Shown: one piece after another, positions 23,351 through 34,605 of the stretch | Position numbering within the stretch: position 1 is the stretch's first letter | How the letters are laid out: each line of letters opens with the position of its first letter | NCBI RefSeq assembly: GCF_018873765.1 | Contig: NC_057921.1 | Coordinates: 68,127,557 to 68,191,556 of the forward strand | DNA length: 64,000 nt | Source of the DNA: Telopea speciosissima | Lineage: Eukaryota; Streptophyta; Magnoliopsida; Proteales; Proteaceae | Direction: 5' to 3' | Program-made: the position numbers and the translations under genes | Notes under the pieces: generated by a model | The model's database searches: none | What the model was told of the DNA's origin: nothing | What the model saw: the letters and a program-made list of their open reading frames with translations, nothing else

Positions 23351-24122
23351 TTGTCTCGAAGACATATCATCAATGCCAGAATTCATTGCCATTGTCAACG
23401 ATTCGAAGACGTCTTTCGAGTTTCGGTGTCTTCCTCTGCCCCTTCCGTTGTTTTTATTTTTCTTTCCCATTTCCCTCCATCCTCTCCCCCCCACCCCCCC
23501 CCCCCTTCTCTCTTTCTCTCTCGTTCTCTCTCAATAAATAATGGGAAATATATCTGTAATGCGTCCCAGAACATGTGTCTTCTGAGTTCTGAATCTGCCT
23601 TCGATGATCCCAATTCCACCTCCCTTTCCAAAGTAAGTCTTAGAACGGATAATTAATTGTTACGTGAAGGTAAAAAGAATCAAAGGACAAAAACGAATCA
23701 ACGAAACAAACCAAAACTTCAAATCATCTCATCAACAGAAAAAAGCAAAACATCATCATTTGTAAAATCGGTGACAAAGGCAGAAATTTGAAAGACATAA
23801 AAGCCACCACCACGACACCACCCATAGTGGTGGAGAGGAGAGGAGAGGAGAGGAGAACAACAAAGATTCGTAAAACAACAACATCAAAATGATCGTCGCC
23901 GTTTTGGTGGATTGTAGTCCTCCATTTGAGACTGAGAATGTATCTGACGCTTTCTGCGCTGCACAGTTTCCATCTTTCTCTCTGGCCAGCCAGTGGCCAT
24001 CCCCACTTCCCTCACATTCAGGCCGACGGTAAACGGGAGAATCACGTACACAGAAAGAAATGGTGACCATTTACCTTTGAAAGAGGGGAAACATAAAATT
24101 TTTTAACAATATGAATTTCCTT

Positions 24123-25185
24123 TTAATAGCAAATATTACGAACCGTTGATGAGGCTCCGCTGAAGGTTTGATGCACCGCTGTTGAGATCTCGTCAGCTGA
24201 TCCCAGATTGCACTCATCTTCCATCTGCAGTGTCTCTCCAACATAACAATTCAATTCAAAATTAGAAAAAAAAAAAAACTCCAAAACCAAGATAATAACC
24301 AAATTATTCTACCAACAAAAAAAACCAAAATTATAAAAATATATTCTGCAACGGGGAAGAGAATATGGGAAAAGAATTTTTTTTTTTTGTTTTTGTTTTT
24401 GGGGGGGGAGGGGGTGAATAGGAAAAGAAGTTGGGGGAAGAATACTTTGAGATTGAAGGAGTAAAGAACGGAACGTTGAGAGGATGTGATGTTGAGGTGT
24501 AAGATGGTCATCCTGAGATCTTCCAAAGCAGAAATGGCTCTGACCAACTGCCCTCCCATCCTCCTTGGTAACAGCATCTTGAGATTCACATGCCTTTTCT
24601 CTACCACTAACACTTGGATATCCGCCACCGACTTGTGTTCTGCCTTCATTTCTCCTCCTTCTCCGATATCATCGTCTCTCCTACCCTCCTCCTCCTCCAT
24701 GGATTCGTTAACCTGCAGGTTTGCACCATCGCCCATATTGTACTCGACAACACCGCTCGAATGGGCGATGGCTGATGACAAAGATGATGAATATGTCGTG
24801 TACTGCAGCGACGTGAAGAACCAATTGAATGGTTCTATAATGGAGGAATCTTCTAAGTGGTGGCCGTCGTTTCCCGACTTTTTCATTCTCTTCCAAGCCT
24901 CGAGTAACTGCAACAACCGCTCCAATTCTTTAATAAAGTCAACGGCACCACCAATGATCGATGCTTGCTCACCCTTCATCCATGCCATAAAATAACCAAC
25001 CTCACATTATAATCGTTTCCCATTCTCACTGACATCTAAAAAGCCTAGCAAAATAATTTGATAAATGATTTTTCTTTTTGCTCTTCGATCGAAAAAGGGA
25101 AGGGAAACATTATTTGGCAAAATTATGGGGGTTTTTCAATTTCCATTCCAACTCTTCTGGGTGGAGTGGGGCTCCCCTACACAGT

Positions 25186-25216
<31 letters not shown>

Positions 25217-25807
25217 TCGGGGTTTAGTGTTTACCCTTCGAACGAAGGAGGTGGGCATCAGGGAACGGAGCGTGTTTAGATGATCGTTCATTTGACGCCT
25301 ACGGTTGCGTTCGACGGCGATGTGGGTCATGCGTTGAGACTCCACCTCCTCTTTGGTGTTGCTCGGCGGCCTCGTTCGCTTACGCTTCCTCCTCTCGCAA
25401 GTGCTACCCGCTGGGCCTGCTTTGTTCGATTCCTGTGGTTTGCCTTTCGCCCTGCTGCTACGATTCCGCTGAACCCGTCTCCCGGACGATGACCCTGAGT
25501 TCCCTCCTCTGCACTTTTCCGGTGACTTTGTTTCTCCATTGCATTCGGAACTCACCACTTCCAGTTCCCGACAAGACGACGATTGGGGTTGATGCGGGTC
25601 TTTGCATTTGGATTTAATCGGAGAATGCGGTTCTGATACGTCATTGGTAATGCAGCTCTCCAGTTCCAGTGCTTGAATCCCACATTCTATTTCTGGGTGC
25701 TTCTGATTTTGCTGCATTCTCAACAGAAACTCAAAGGAGGAGTTAGAGTCTATAAACGAAGAAGACGAGGATGATTCTAGGCCTCGTAGCATCTCAAGGA
25801 ACGACAT
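24123..25807 (-). CDS. bHLH transcription factor, subgroup Ia, bHLH57/67/70-like
   Basis: Exons 25235-25807, 24446-24973 and 24123-24224 join in phase 0 to give 400 residues. The basic region and helix 1 lie at 160-191 ([18 protein letters not shown]), with the His-Glu-Arg pattern that reads E-boxes. Helix 2 follows the first intron ([19 protein letters not shown]). The C-terminal ACT-like domain contains [31 protein letters not shown] and [20 protein letters not shown], typical of bHLH57/67/70. Stomatal regulators SPCH, MUTE and FAMA share the same bHLH type but differ at the C-terminus. Residue 193 is Glu (GEQAS) where the subgroup nearly always has Asp, and the usual LEAQKRM reads LEAWKRM. 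The exon 2 acceptor (ATGAAG) has only a weak pyrimidine tract. A start upstream of MSFLEML is possible but unsupported. Intron 1 holds a GA microsatellite near 25185-25211. Confidence 0.9.
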
Positions 25808-27537
25808 TTTCCCCTCTAAGTAGTAGATGATGTCGAGAATGGTTGTCCTTCTTCCTCAAATCTCAACTTGTCCTGCTTCATAAACTCCTCACGGGTGAAA
25901 ACCAACGTACCTCCTCCTGCTCCTGCTCCACATTGAAATGTTCCCCCAGTGTACTGCAAGAAAAGAAACGTGTTGGGGATGGGGGAGGAAGCCATAAGCC
26001 CACACCCATTAAGTCATTAACTCAGAGAGAGAGGAAATAAGGGAAGAAGAATAGAAGACTGTACCTTGCAGGGATTGAGGTAGGTCGTTCAGTCTCCACA
26101 AAGAAAAGAGAATGTACAAGAATATAATGAAGGGATGTTACTGTTAAGAAAGAGCTGCACTGGCTTCTCTTTCCAAAACAATGAAGGGTCAAATATTCAA
26201 ATTGCATTGAATGCAAAAGGCGCAGGGTTTGGAATTCAGGGGGGGACTAGTAAATGAAGTGGTGAAGGATTCCTAAAATGGGGGTTTCAAAGGAGTTGAA
26301 AGAAAAAAAAAACAGAGGAATTGAGTTGAGCTCAAACATACAGTACTGAGATTGACGGGTCCTTCGTACCAAAAAAAAAAAAAAGATTGACGGGTCCGCG
26401 GAGCCTCTCCATTACAGAATACAGACAGCAGTTGTAGTTGTAGAAGTGCGTACTGCCGCAGCGGCAGGACTACTTACTACACTACACAGTACAGTTTTCA
26501 ATTCGTTCTCTCCTCCTCCATCCACAGATCACAGCGCTTTCCAGTTTCAAGTGTTTCCCAACCCTTCTAACCTTCTTCCTCTTCAATCACTATAACATTC
26601 CAAGACGGATGGATGGATAACACACTACACCAGATCAACACTAGCTACTAGCAATAAATAAATACCAGCACAGAATGTCGACTACTGTAATTGAGTAAAG
26701 ACCCATTAAAAAAAAAAAAGGGATTTATTTCCTTCACGTTTCTTATTCTATTTTAACTCCAATATTAGTATTTAGAAATACATTCATTTAATGCTTTAAA
26801 GTTTAAAGTTTAAACATCAAAGCCTCTCTTTCTCTCACACAGGCGGGAAGGGGATGCGGGGCAGCGGTAGAAGGTCGAAATTTATTTTTTTTTTTGAGGG
26901 AAAGGAAGGGTCGAGATTTGAAATTATACCAAAATGGAGTTTGTGGGATTTGGGAGGGATAAGGGAGGGGGGAGGGGAAGATATTGTAGAAATGGATCGT
27001 GGAGGTGAGGAACGAAAGGTGGGAAATTGCAAATAATATAAAAGGAGTAGATATAACAGATGTAATGTGGATTAAAATCCACTCCAATACCTGGATCTTC
27101 TCGTGCGATGTAGTTTGGGATTGAGAGGTTGACATTTGGCAGAAGCAACATCTAACAGGTCCATTGAGTCAATTTTTTTTTTTTTCTTTCTTTTTGATCT
27201 TGCACCATTGGATGTTGCGTTTGTCAGGTTTGAGCTCTCAACCCTGAATTGCATCGCACTACATTTTCAAGGAATTGAAGAGTTTTTTTTTCAATTTTAA
27301 TGGAGGTTTTGAGTGTGAAATTTGGAAGCTTCAGGGAATTGGAGAGAATTTTTTTCGGTTTTAATGGAGGTTTCGAGTGTGAAATTTGGAAAGGAATAGA
27401 TTAATTTAACATGTTGGAGAGAGAGGGAGAGAAAGAGGGGAGAAGGGCTGAGGAGAAAGCATACAGCAAGCTGGTGATTGGTGATTATCAAGTTAAAAGT
27501 GATTATCATGGTCTTAGATATCCAACATCGACAATTT
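25808..27537. other. Upstream region of the bHLH gene
   Basis: No gene is recognised. It holds likely 5' leader and promoter sequence. A direct repeat of about 60 bp (TTTTAATGGAGGTTT and GTGTGAAATTTGGAA) begins near 27293 and 27357. A-rich runs lie at 26373 and 26708. Confidence 0.5.
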
Positions 27538-27715
27538 GGATCCTCCACTGTCGAGCTGCCCGGTAGGACCGTGCTGCCTAGACACGGTATTGCGTGCAAT
27601 GTCTGCTTTATCCTTGCCCAAATGCCTTGCCCGAGTGGGGGTGAGGTGGTCATTACGCGCATCATCGTGTCTGGGCAACACGGTCCTGCGGGGTAGCTCA
27701 GCAGTAGAGGATTTG
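27538..27715. mobile_element. MITE family A, copy 1, about 178 bp
   Basis: Inverted termini of about 50 bp: GGATCCTCCACTGTCGAGCT on the left and, on the other strand, GGATTCAAATCCTCTACTGC on the right. Both continue into GGACCGTG and AGACACG blocks. The middle carries GCCCGAGTGGGGG and CATTACGCGCA. A second copy lies at 30.67 kb. Confidence 0.75.
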
Positions 27716-27844
27716 AATCCCAGCACCGGAAGCCCTTCTTGGTGTGATGGTGGTTGCCAGTGCAGTAGAGCCCTGCCCTTAAGTCCAAATTAAGAGAGGT
27801 GTATTAATTGGTAATTACTAAAACTAACATCCTAATAAATAATA

Positions 27845-29103
27845 GGGTTAAATACGCGTACCCCCTAAAATGCACCCAATATTCCTCGTGCCCCCCTAAG
27901 GTTCTGATAATTCTATGTACCACCCCTAAAAATTCCACATACCACCCCTATTTTACCCCCTAAAGCCATTTAAGTCCACATCAGGCATTAAATGCTAAAA
28001 AATGACCAAACTACATTTTTCTACTATCTTTTCTAAAATTTGAAAAGACCTAATTGTCCTGATCTATTTGCTAAAATTTAAAAAAACCAAAATGCCCTCA
28101 TCTTCCCCAAATCATCATCTTCTTTTACAATGTGGATACCCAATACCACCACCACCACCATCACCATCATCACCACCATTAACACCATCACCACCGTACC
28201 AAAGTACAAGAGATACAGGGAGATTGTTTCCAAACTTCTCACAACAGAACGTGGGAAGAAAAGTCTTCCTTTTGTTTGCTTTTTCTTTCGCTTTAGCAGA
28301 ACAAGATGTGTTCGTTTCTAGCAATGGCGGCCTTACGAATGCCGAAGCTATGTATATCAGGCAGAGGCAGCTTTTGTACTACAAGGACGAGTTCGGTGAC
28401 AGAGGAGAGAATGTCACCGTCGATGCTTCTCTAGTCTTTGAGAATCCCAGACTCAAGAACGCTTCCTATGCCTTGCAAGCTTGGAAGCAAGCTATACAGT
28501 GATGTATGGTTATTATATGCTGCGTTCACTTGGGAGACGACTGAGATGGAAGAGATTGGTAACAGATTTTCAGATCTTTCAATTCGTGTTCAGTTTTGGG
28601 TTTTCAATGGTGATGCTTTGGTTCCATTTTAATGGGTTTGGGTGTTCTGGGTTTGGGGTTGGTGTTTTAATGCTGTGTTTAATGCTTCTTTGTTAGCTCT
28701 GTTTATTGGTTTTCATTCTAGGAATTATACCGGAAGAAGAAGAAAGGTTGAGAAGATGGACAAAACGTCCTGATTCTTTGAGATTTTTCTTTTGGGGGGT
28801 TTTTTATTGAGTATCTACATTGTAAAAGAAGATGATGATTTGGGGAAGATGAGGGCATTTTAGTTTTTTCAAATTTTAATCAATAAATTAGGATAATTAG
28901 GTCTTTTCAAATTTTAGAACAGATAGAAGAAAAAGTAGTTTGGTCATTTTTTAGCATTTAATATCTGATGTAGACTTAAATGACTTTAGAGAGGTAAAGT
29001 AGGGATGGTACGTAGAATTTTCAGGGTGGTATATAGACTTATCAAAACCTAACGGGGTACGAGGAATATTGGATGCATTTTAGGGGATACGCGTATTTAA
29101 CCC
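27845..29103. mobile_element. Pack-MULE: long-TIR Mutator-like element carrying an LRX gene piece
   Basis: Terminal inverted repeats of about 300 bp (27845-28145 and 28804-29103) are clearly homologous along their length. Both start GGGTTAAATACGCGTA and end in TCTTCTTTTACAATGT. The 9 bp TAAATAATA flanks the element exactly at 27836-27844 and 29104-29112. There is no transposase. The 660 bp interior holds coding sequence matching the N-terminal domain of plant LRX proteins and, after it, a second stretch with a plausible splice donor (GAGATTG then GTAACA at about 28560). That is the structure of a Pack-MULE, an element that has taken up host gene pieces. The TIRs have diverged by many substitutions, yet the target duplication is perfect. 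Confidence 0.9.
28319..28502 (+). pseudogene. Captured leucine-rich repeat extensin (LRX) N-terminal fragment
   Basis: The frame reads LTNAEAMYIRQRQLLYYKDE, then FGDRGENVTVDASLVFENPR and ALQAWKQAI before a stop. This is the conserved block that precedes the leucine-rich repeats in LRX wall proteins. A hydrophobic stretch (VFLLFAFSFALA) just upstream could derive from the donor signal peptide. The leucine-rich repeats and extensin tail are absent, and the block sits between Mutator-like inverted repeats, so it is a transduplicated piece, not a gene in place. Whether it is expressed is unknown. Confidence 0.8.
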
Positions 29104-29295
29104 TAAATAATATCCTTTCGACGGGAGCTCCTCTTCTGAGTCTGTTCCACCCCCAAGGCCATGCAAAAAAATATGCGACTCTTTTAGTAGGCATTAGTTT
29201 AGAGTGTATCCTTGTTTTTCATTATCTCTTCAATTCTAAATTTTATTTAATAAAATGAGTTTATTTGTTCATAGTAAAATTTATTAAAAAAAATA

Positions 29296-31215
29296 GGGAA
29301 AATTACATTGTAACCCCCTGAGGTTTGTCCTAAATATAGAATGATCCCCTGTGTTTTGAAAATATACAACTGCACCCCCTAAGTGGATGGTGTTAAATAA
29401 TATAATGTAAAAAATCAACTTTGCCCTCTTCTAATATCATTAACCAAAAAATGTAAAATAATACAATGTAAAATGCCAACTTTGCCCTCTTCAAATCCTC
29501 TTTCTTCTCTAACCCTTTCTTCTTTCTTCTTCTTCTTGATTTTCTTCTTTTCTGGCTTTTCTCCTCCTTCATTGCCGTCGTTGCTTTCATCGCCGCCAGT
29601 CCAGCCAAACTAGCAGCTCCATGCTTCTTCCAGGTACAGAGAACCCATAATCAATAACCCATCTCCATTTCTTCAACCTTCCCATCTCCTAAAACCCTAA
29701 CCTATCACAACCGAAACCTGTCTTTTTATTTTCACCTCATCCTCTCCATTAAACGCACTTAACCCACTCACCTGAAACTCCCTTCTTCTCCCCTTTCGCC
29801 TAAAACTGATTCCCATTTTCCATTTTGTTTTTTTATTTCACCATCAACCAACCCAATTTCTTCTTTGGGTTATTTGATACTGCAGCTTAGCACCCGCAAA
29901 CCTGAGTACTTGCATAAGAAACCATCTACTGGACCAGCCGACCAGGGGTAGTGACCCTTCAGTGAACGACCACTAAGAAACCATCGCCGGTGGGTTGCAG
30001 TGATCCTAGGAACTAAAGGGTTTAAGGTTAAATAAAATATATTTTATTTTATAAAAAAAAGCCTCTCTGTATCAGCAGTCCCAATGCTCAATGATGAGTG
30101 AATGCGTGTGTTCTCTCGCTCTGAAATTATATTGGGAAAGCTAAGAACCAGGCTATGCAGTGATAGGTCGGAGAAGCTCTGTTCTGTTCTGTTCTGAACT
30201 TCTCCTTGCCATTGTTTCACTCTTTTTTTATTTTTTTATTAATAGATTTTGAAAAACCTCCACTCCTTCAATCATATTAGACTTCCCAAATAGACCTTTT
30301 CATTTGATTGTCTTATATTTGAAGTATTGCAGGGGGGTTTGAGATTTGAGAACAAGCAGAAGAGGAGAGTAGATACAGAGAAAGTTGCTTTGAGTGTAAC
30401 GGAAATGGCGGTGGAGGATGAGATTGAAAAGAAAACTGAACCTCTGGATCTTTATGAAAGTCAGAATAGCTTGGAAGATCAACTAAATCTGTCCCAGTTC
30501 TCTCAAGTACCCAACCCTTCCATTCTCTTTTTTCATCTTCTGTAGCTGTTAGTGTTTCTCTTTCTTGTAGTTTACCTATGGCTCTGCTTCACAATTTCAT
30601 GTGTTTTGTTCTTCCCTGTTTTATTTAGCATTTTTATACACGAAAGAAACTAAGTGGAAGAAAGCATCCTCTACTGCCAAGCTGCCCGATAGGACCGTGG
30701 CTGCTTCTAGACACGGGCTGCAAGATAATTATCGCCTTACCCTTACTCGGGCAAGGCTTTTGGGCAGGGTAAGGCGGACATTACGCGCAGCCCTGTCGTG
30801 GCAGCACGGAACCGCGCGGCAGCTCGGCGGTAGAGGATCCATATTCAAAGCTGTTTCGGGTCAAGAAAAGATATTCTACTCCTCCAACTCCACTTTCTTC
30901 TCTTGATCAATTGCAGGTCAGTCCAGAAACCCTTTCTCTATCGCAGGTAACTTCGAGTAGCAGGGGAAGGGAAGGAGGTGTGAAGTTCAGGCTTCTCTAA
31001 GGGCAAAATAGTAAGTTCACACCCCATTAGAGATATATTTGTCATTTTAAGGCATCAAAGGCCAACATATCAGCAACTAACGGGAATGCTCTAACGGATG
31101 AGGGCTGAGTGTAACAAGTATCCTAAACTCAAGGGTGTTGGCTGTATATTTTCAAAACACAAGGAGTCGTTCTATATTTAAGACAAACCTCAAGGAGTCG
31201 CATTGTAATTTTCCC
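29296..31215. mobile_element. Second long-TIR Mutator-like element, probably also a Pack-MULE
   Basis: Inverted termini of about 95 bp are readable: GGGAAAATTACATTGTAACC on the left, GGGAAAATTACAATGCGACT on the right (other strand), both continuing GAGGTTTGTC and GTTTTGAAAATATACA. AAAAAAATA flanks both ends exactly (29287-29295 and 31216-31224). The 1.7 kb interior has no transposase but contains exon-like stretches: one at about 30330-30505 (MAVEDEIEKKTEPLDLY) ending at a CAAG-GTAC junction, another at about 30838-30917 (KLFRVKKRYSTPPTPLSS) ending before GTCAGT. I do not recognise the donor gene. A family A MITE is nested inside. Confidence 0.82.
30665..30839. mobile_element. MITE family A, copy 2, nested in the second Mutator-like element
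   Basis: Left arm ATCCTCTACTGCCAAGCTGC and right arm (other strand) GATCCTCTACCGCCGAGCTG correspond to copy 1 at 27.54 kb, with the same GGACCGTG, AGACACG and ATTACGCGCA blocks. Confidence 0.75.
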
Positions 31216-32998
31216 AAAAAAATAATATACCATAACTCGTCATTTAGCATTTGCTTGAGTTGTCGACAATAATACTAACCTACATAGGTCAATAGAATGC
31301 TTTGGAATTTGTTTTCAAAATGTCAAATTAAATCGAAGAACAAGGATATATATATTTTCAACACAAATAGAAAAGCCTCTTATATATGGTGGACAATATG
31401 ATTTAGATGGGTATCAAATCTGATGACACTAGTTGGGAATTCTTCATGTATCCAACTCTTAAGTATGGCTGGTTGTAAGCATAGGATTGGCTGTTCTAAT
31501 AATGAGATTGTGAGTTTAGGTTATGCCCACAAGACCTAATGTGAAAAAAAAAAACAAAAAAAAACATCTAAGTAAAATAAAGCATGAAAAATTTTTACCC
31601 TCATTTTACTTATGATACTAAATAGTTAGAATTGTCTCTTTACATGATCAAGTGTAGAGAGTGTGGAGAGGATTCTCTCCGCAAGGATACCAAATTCTTC
31701 CACTTGGTAAGTATTTTATGGTAATTTTGAATTGTTGGATAGAGTGGCGATGGTCTGGATAGATCACATGTCACATTTCAAACTCAAATTTAACAATATA
31801 AACTCTTCTATTGATGTGTATCCATATGTATATGTACATCTGTGTGTGGTTTTATTCACTATCCAATTCTTGAATTCTTCAAAAGACATATTTTGCCATT
31901 TATGTAACTTTGTGGGGGCTGAGATTGAAATTTGAGTACGAAAATAAAGGGTATACATGTCTTGTCCGATTGATCATACCACGTAATAAAACAAGTGATT
32001 GTGAAGAGGACATTCTCCCCACTGTCGTAAGAGAACCTTTAACTCATTTTAGGTTTGCTATTTTTTTCCCTACCAATTTTAAATTCAAAAATAAAACATA
32101 AGTCGAAAAAGACTGAAACTAACTTAAAATATTGAAACATATAAACCAACAAGCTTCTATGGGTTTGCTAGTTTTTTGGAAGAAATAATTCAAAATTTTG
32201 GAAAAAATCATTAGAAGAGAAAATTTTTCATAAGGGGGCAAAACTATTCTTATTAAATAAAGTTCTCTGTGGGGAGTGTAACCTCTATGTGTGGAACGTG
32301 CCATCAACAAGGCAGTCAGTCATTACTGCCTTTAATCGGGGTGGGCGATCTGACCCCCCCCCCCCCCGCCCCCCATCTATGTCTGGGCGCATGCAGGACA
32401 CTCACAAGTTTCCTCCTCCTTCCCCACTCTCAATGTAGTCACAAAATCAACATTGTTAGAGGCATTTTGCAGGTTCTAATTTTTATTTTTCAGTAAGCTT
32501 TTAATTACATAAAAGAGATTCATTATTGAAGGTTTAGCTGATTGGTCTATTTATTAAGAGAGAAAGGGGCGAAATTTTTTTTTATAAAAAAATCACATGA
32601 TTGAATTAAATTATTGGGCAAATGTCCGAAAGAGTCCAACATGTACGAATGTATTGTTGTGCATACACATCATACAACGGCCATTTGCTGCATAACAAAT
32701 TTATAAAAAAAAAAAAAAAAAAAAGAAAGTTCAGAACTTTAATTCTAAATATCATGTTGATATACAAGAAGATAATCTATGATTCTTAGAGTGAAAATAC
32801 AAGAATCTAGTAGGTTTCATTCTATTAATCCCAAATATCATGCTGATATGCTTAAGCTTATCTCCATTGAAATGACTAATGTGTGTGTTTAGTGTTTGAT
32901 GAATTATAAATCTGGAAACAAGAACATCACCCATCAACCAGGGGATCGGAAAAGGAAAAAAAATATCCTTACCCAATTGAAAACAAAAAGCAGGAAAC

Positions 32999-33169
32999 CA
33001 CCAACAGCTGCCTAATGGAGTTGATGAGCCATGGTGCGCTTCATGCCCATGCTCACCAGGAGGTCTCGAGTTCGAGTCTGCTTGCTGGTACCTTCCCCCT
33101 CCCTATTCCCTCCTCCTAAAAAGTAAATTATATGTAAATGCTCTCAATTAAAAAAAAAAAAAAAAAAAA
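32999..33169 (+). mobile_element. tRNA-derived SINE with poly-A and target duplication
   Basis: The body contains a box B-like GAGTTCGAGTC at about 33069-33079, preceded by a tRNA-like head. It ends in a pure A run. A near-identical direct repeat flanks it: AAAAAGCAGGAAAC at 32985-32998 and AAAAAGCAGCAAAC at 33170-33183, one mismatch in 14. The SINE family is not one I can name. Confidence 0.75.
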
Positions 33170-34141
33170 AAAAAGCAGCAAACTATATGAGCTAAAACCC
33201 TACTGATCTCCTTAATTTATAAAAATAAATATTTAAATAAATAAACTGAAAAAGATAATAAAGAAACAGAATTTATACCATCCAGAAATAAGTTCTTCAG
33301 GCTCCAATCCACCAGATACCTTTTAAATTTAAAGATATCCTAACCACACTAAAGAGTATTAGAACAGAATCTTTCAGCCAATAAGCCACACACACCGCCT
33401 CCCCTTTCTTTTTGAGTTGAGAGAAAGCCAATGTCTTTGCATTAGATTGTACAACTTTGCCTTCTTGAATGGCCATAGGAAGCCCATCAAGGAAAGATTT
33501 GAGGGAAAGGTTGCACCTTACACCTTCAAGAGGGACTAAATGCCTATTTTAATATGGCAGAATGTTTTTTGCGCACTTGTACCAACAACCTAGTCTTTCA
33601 CACCTATCAAATTTAGCAGTTTATCTCAACTGTATGGGTCATTATTTTTCCCATAATTTTTAAACTTTAAATTCAATCATGCTCTTGGCACCCCCCTTAA
33701 GGAATAATAAAAATTGTAACTTTACATTTTTTTGTTTTTTTAGTGTGACAAACTTCTTTGATGGGGTAAAATACTGTCATTTCAAAAAAAGTTACATGCA
33801 AGGTTGATTCTGATACCTAACTAACAAAGGGTAAGATGGCAAAAAATGTATGATATTGGCACTTTTAAAGTACGATATTGGCATTTTAAAAGGTGACATT
33901 TACGATAAATAATGATGGAGACAACATATCCACCAAAGGTTTCCCCCAATCAAACTGCCATGATAGTGTTATTGAAGACGTGTAATAATGGCTTATTGGT
34001 AAATCCTTACTTTAAATTTAAGTGTACGATGGATTACAAGTGTACCAGGGCCTTTTAAATACTCTACTCGAGCTGGCCGAGCTAAATCAGGCCCATAAGG
34101 TGTTAGGCCCATAAGGTGTCATTCGGATTTCATCATTACAG

Positions 34142-34312
34142 CTAGGGGTGCAAGTTTAGTCCTGTCGGCCCGAACCTGCCCTAGCCCACCCTGAGCCCAA
34201 ACAGGGTCTGGGCTGGAAATTGCTAGCCTTGAGTCAAGATCGGGTTGGACCAGGGTTAAGGCTTTGGGCTAAGCCTGGCCCAACCCGACCCGACCTTGTT
34301 TTCAGTTATACT
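34142..34312. mobile_element. hAT-like non-autonomous repeat, copy at 34.1 kb
   Basis: It begins TAGGGGTGCAAGTTT and continues with GAGCCCAAACAGGGTCTGGG. A diverged copy starts at 38935 with TAGGGGTGTAAGTTT. The terminus fits hAT-type elements; the right end is not defined. Confidence 0.5.
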
Positions 34313-34605
34313 ATAAATAAAATAAAATAAAATAAAATATATATATATTAAACTTTAAACGTCAGTCACATTTTGTAATATAATATATTATATATGAAGA
34401 TAATAAATAATATAATACATTTTATTATAGTGTTATTTCACGTAAAATTGATGTGAGAGGGGTAAAGAAAAAGAAAAAGAAAAAGCCACATGTGATTGAA
34501 CTCTAACAAGGTATTTAAAATACTAAGAAGAGAAATTTTAGGACATGGCATGAGTACTTTATCAGAATTCAAACCTTGTTTTGTGTTTTTTATTTTTGTT
34601 TTCTT

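Larger units (their letters stand above)
19556..24122. other. Intergenic interval between CURT1 and the bHLH gene
   Basis: This is the presumed CURT1 promoter and the bHLH 3' side. It holds a GATC repeat (about 19764-19782), a GA repeat (20098-20120), a LINE fragment, a hAT-like remnant, a C run at 22731-22741, a heptamer repeat and a CT/C-rich stretch at 23.47-23.53 kb. Minus-strand frames at 22.75-23.0 and 23.76-24.07 kb match nothing I recognise; the second may be bHLH 3' untranslated sequence. Confidence 0.5.
31225..34605. other. Intergenic region upstream of the DMR6-like 3' end
   Basis: No gene is recognised. It is AT-rich and holds a C run (32356-32368), A runs at about 32703, a SINE, a hAT-like repeat and short AAAAT repeats near 34.32 kb. 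Confidence 0.5.

Noticed and set aside
27680-27720. tRNA-like stretch GGGGTAGCTCAGCAGTAGAG
   Set aside because: Box A and box B-like words lie too close for a tRNA gene, and the stretch is the inverted terminus of a MITE.
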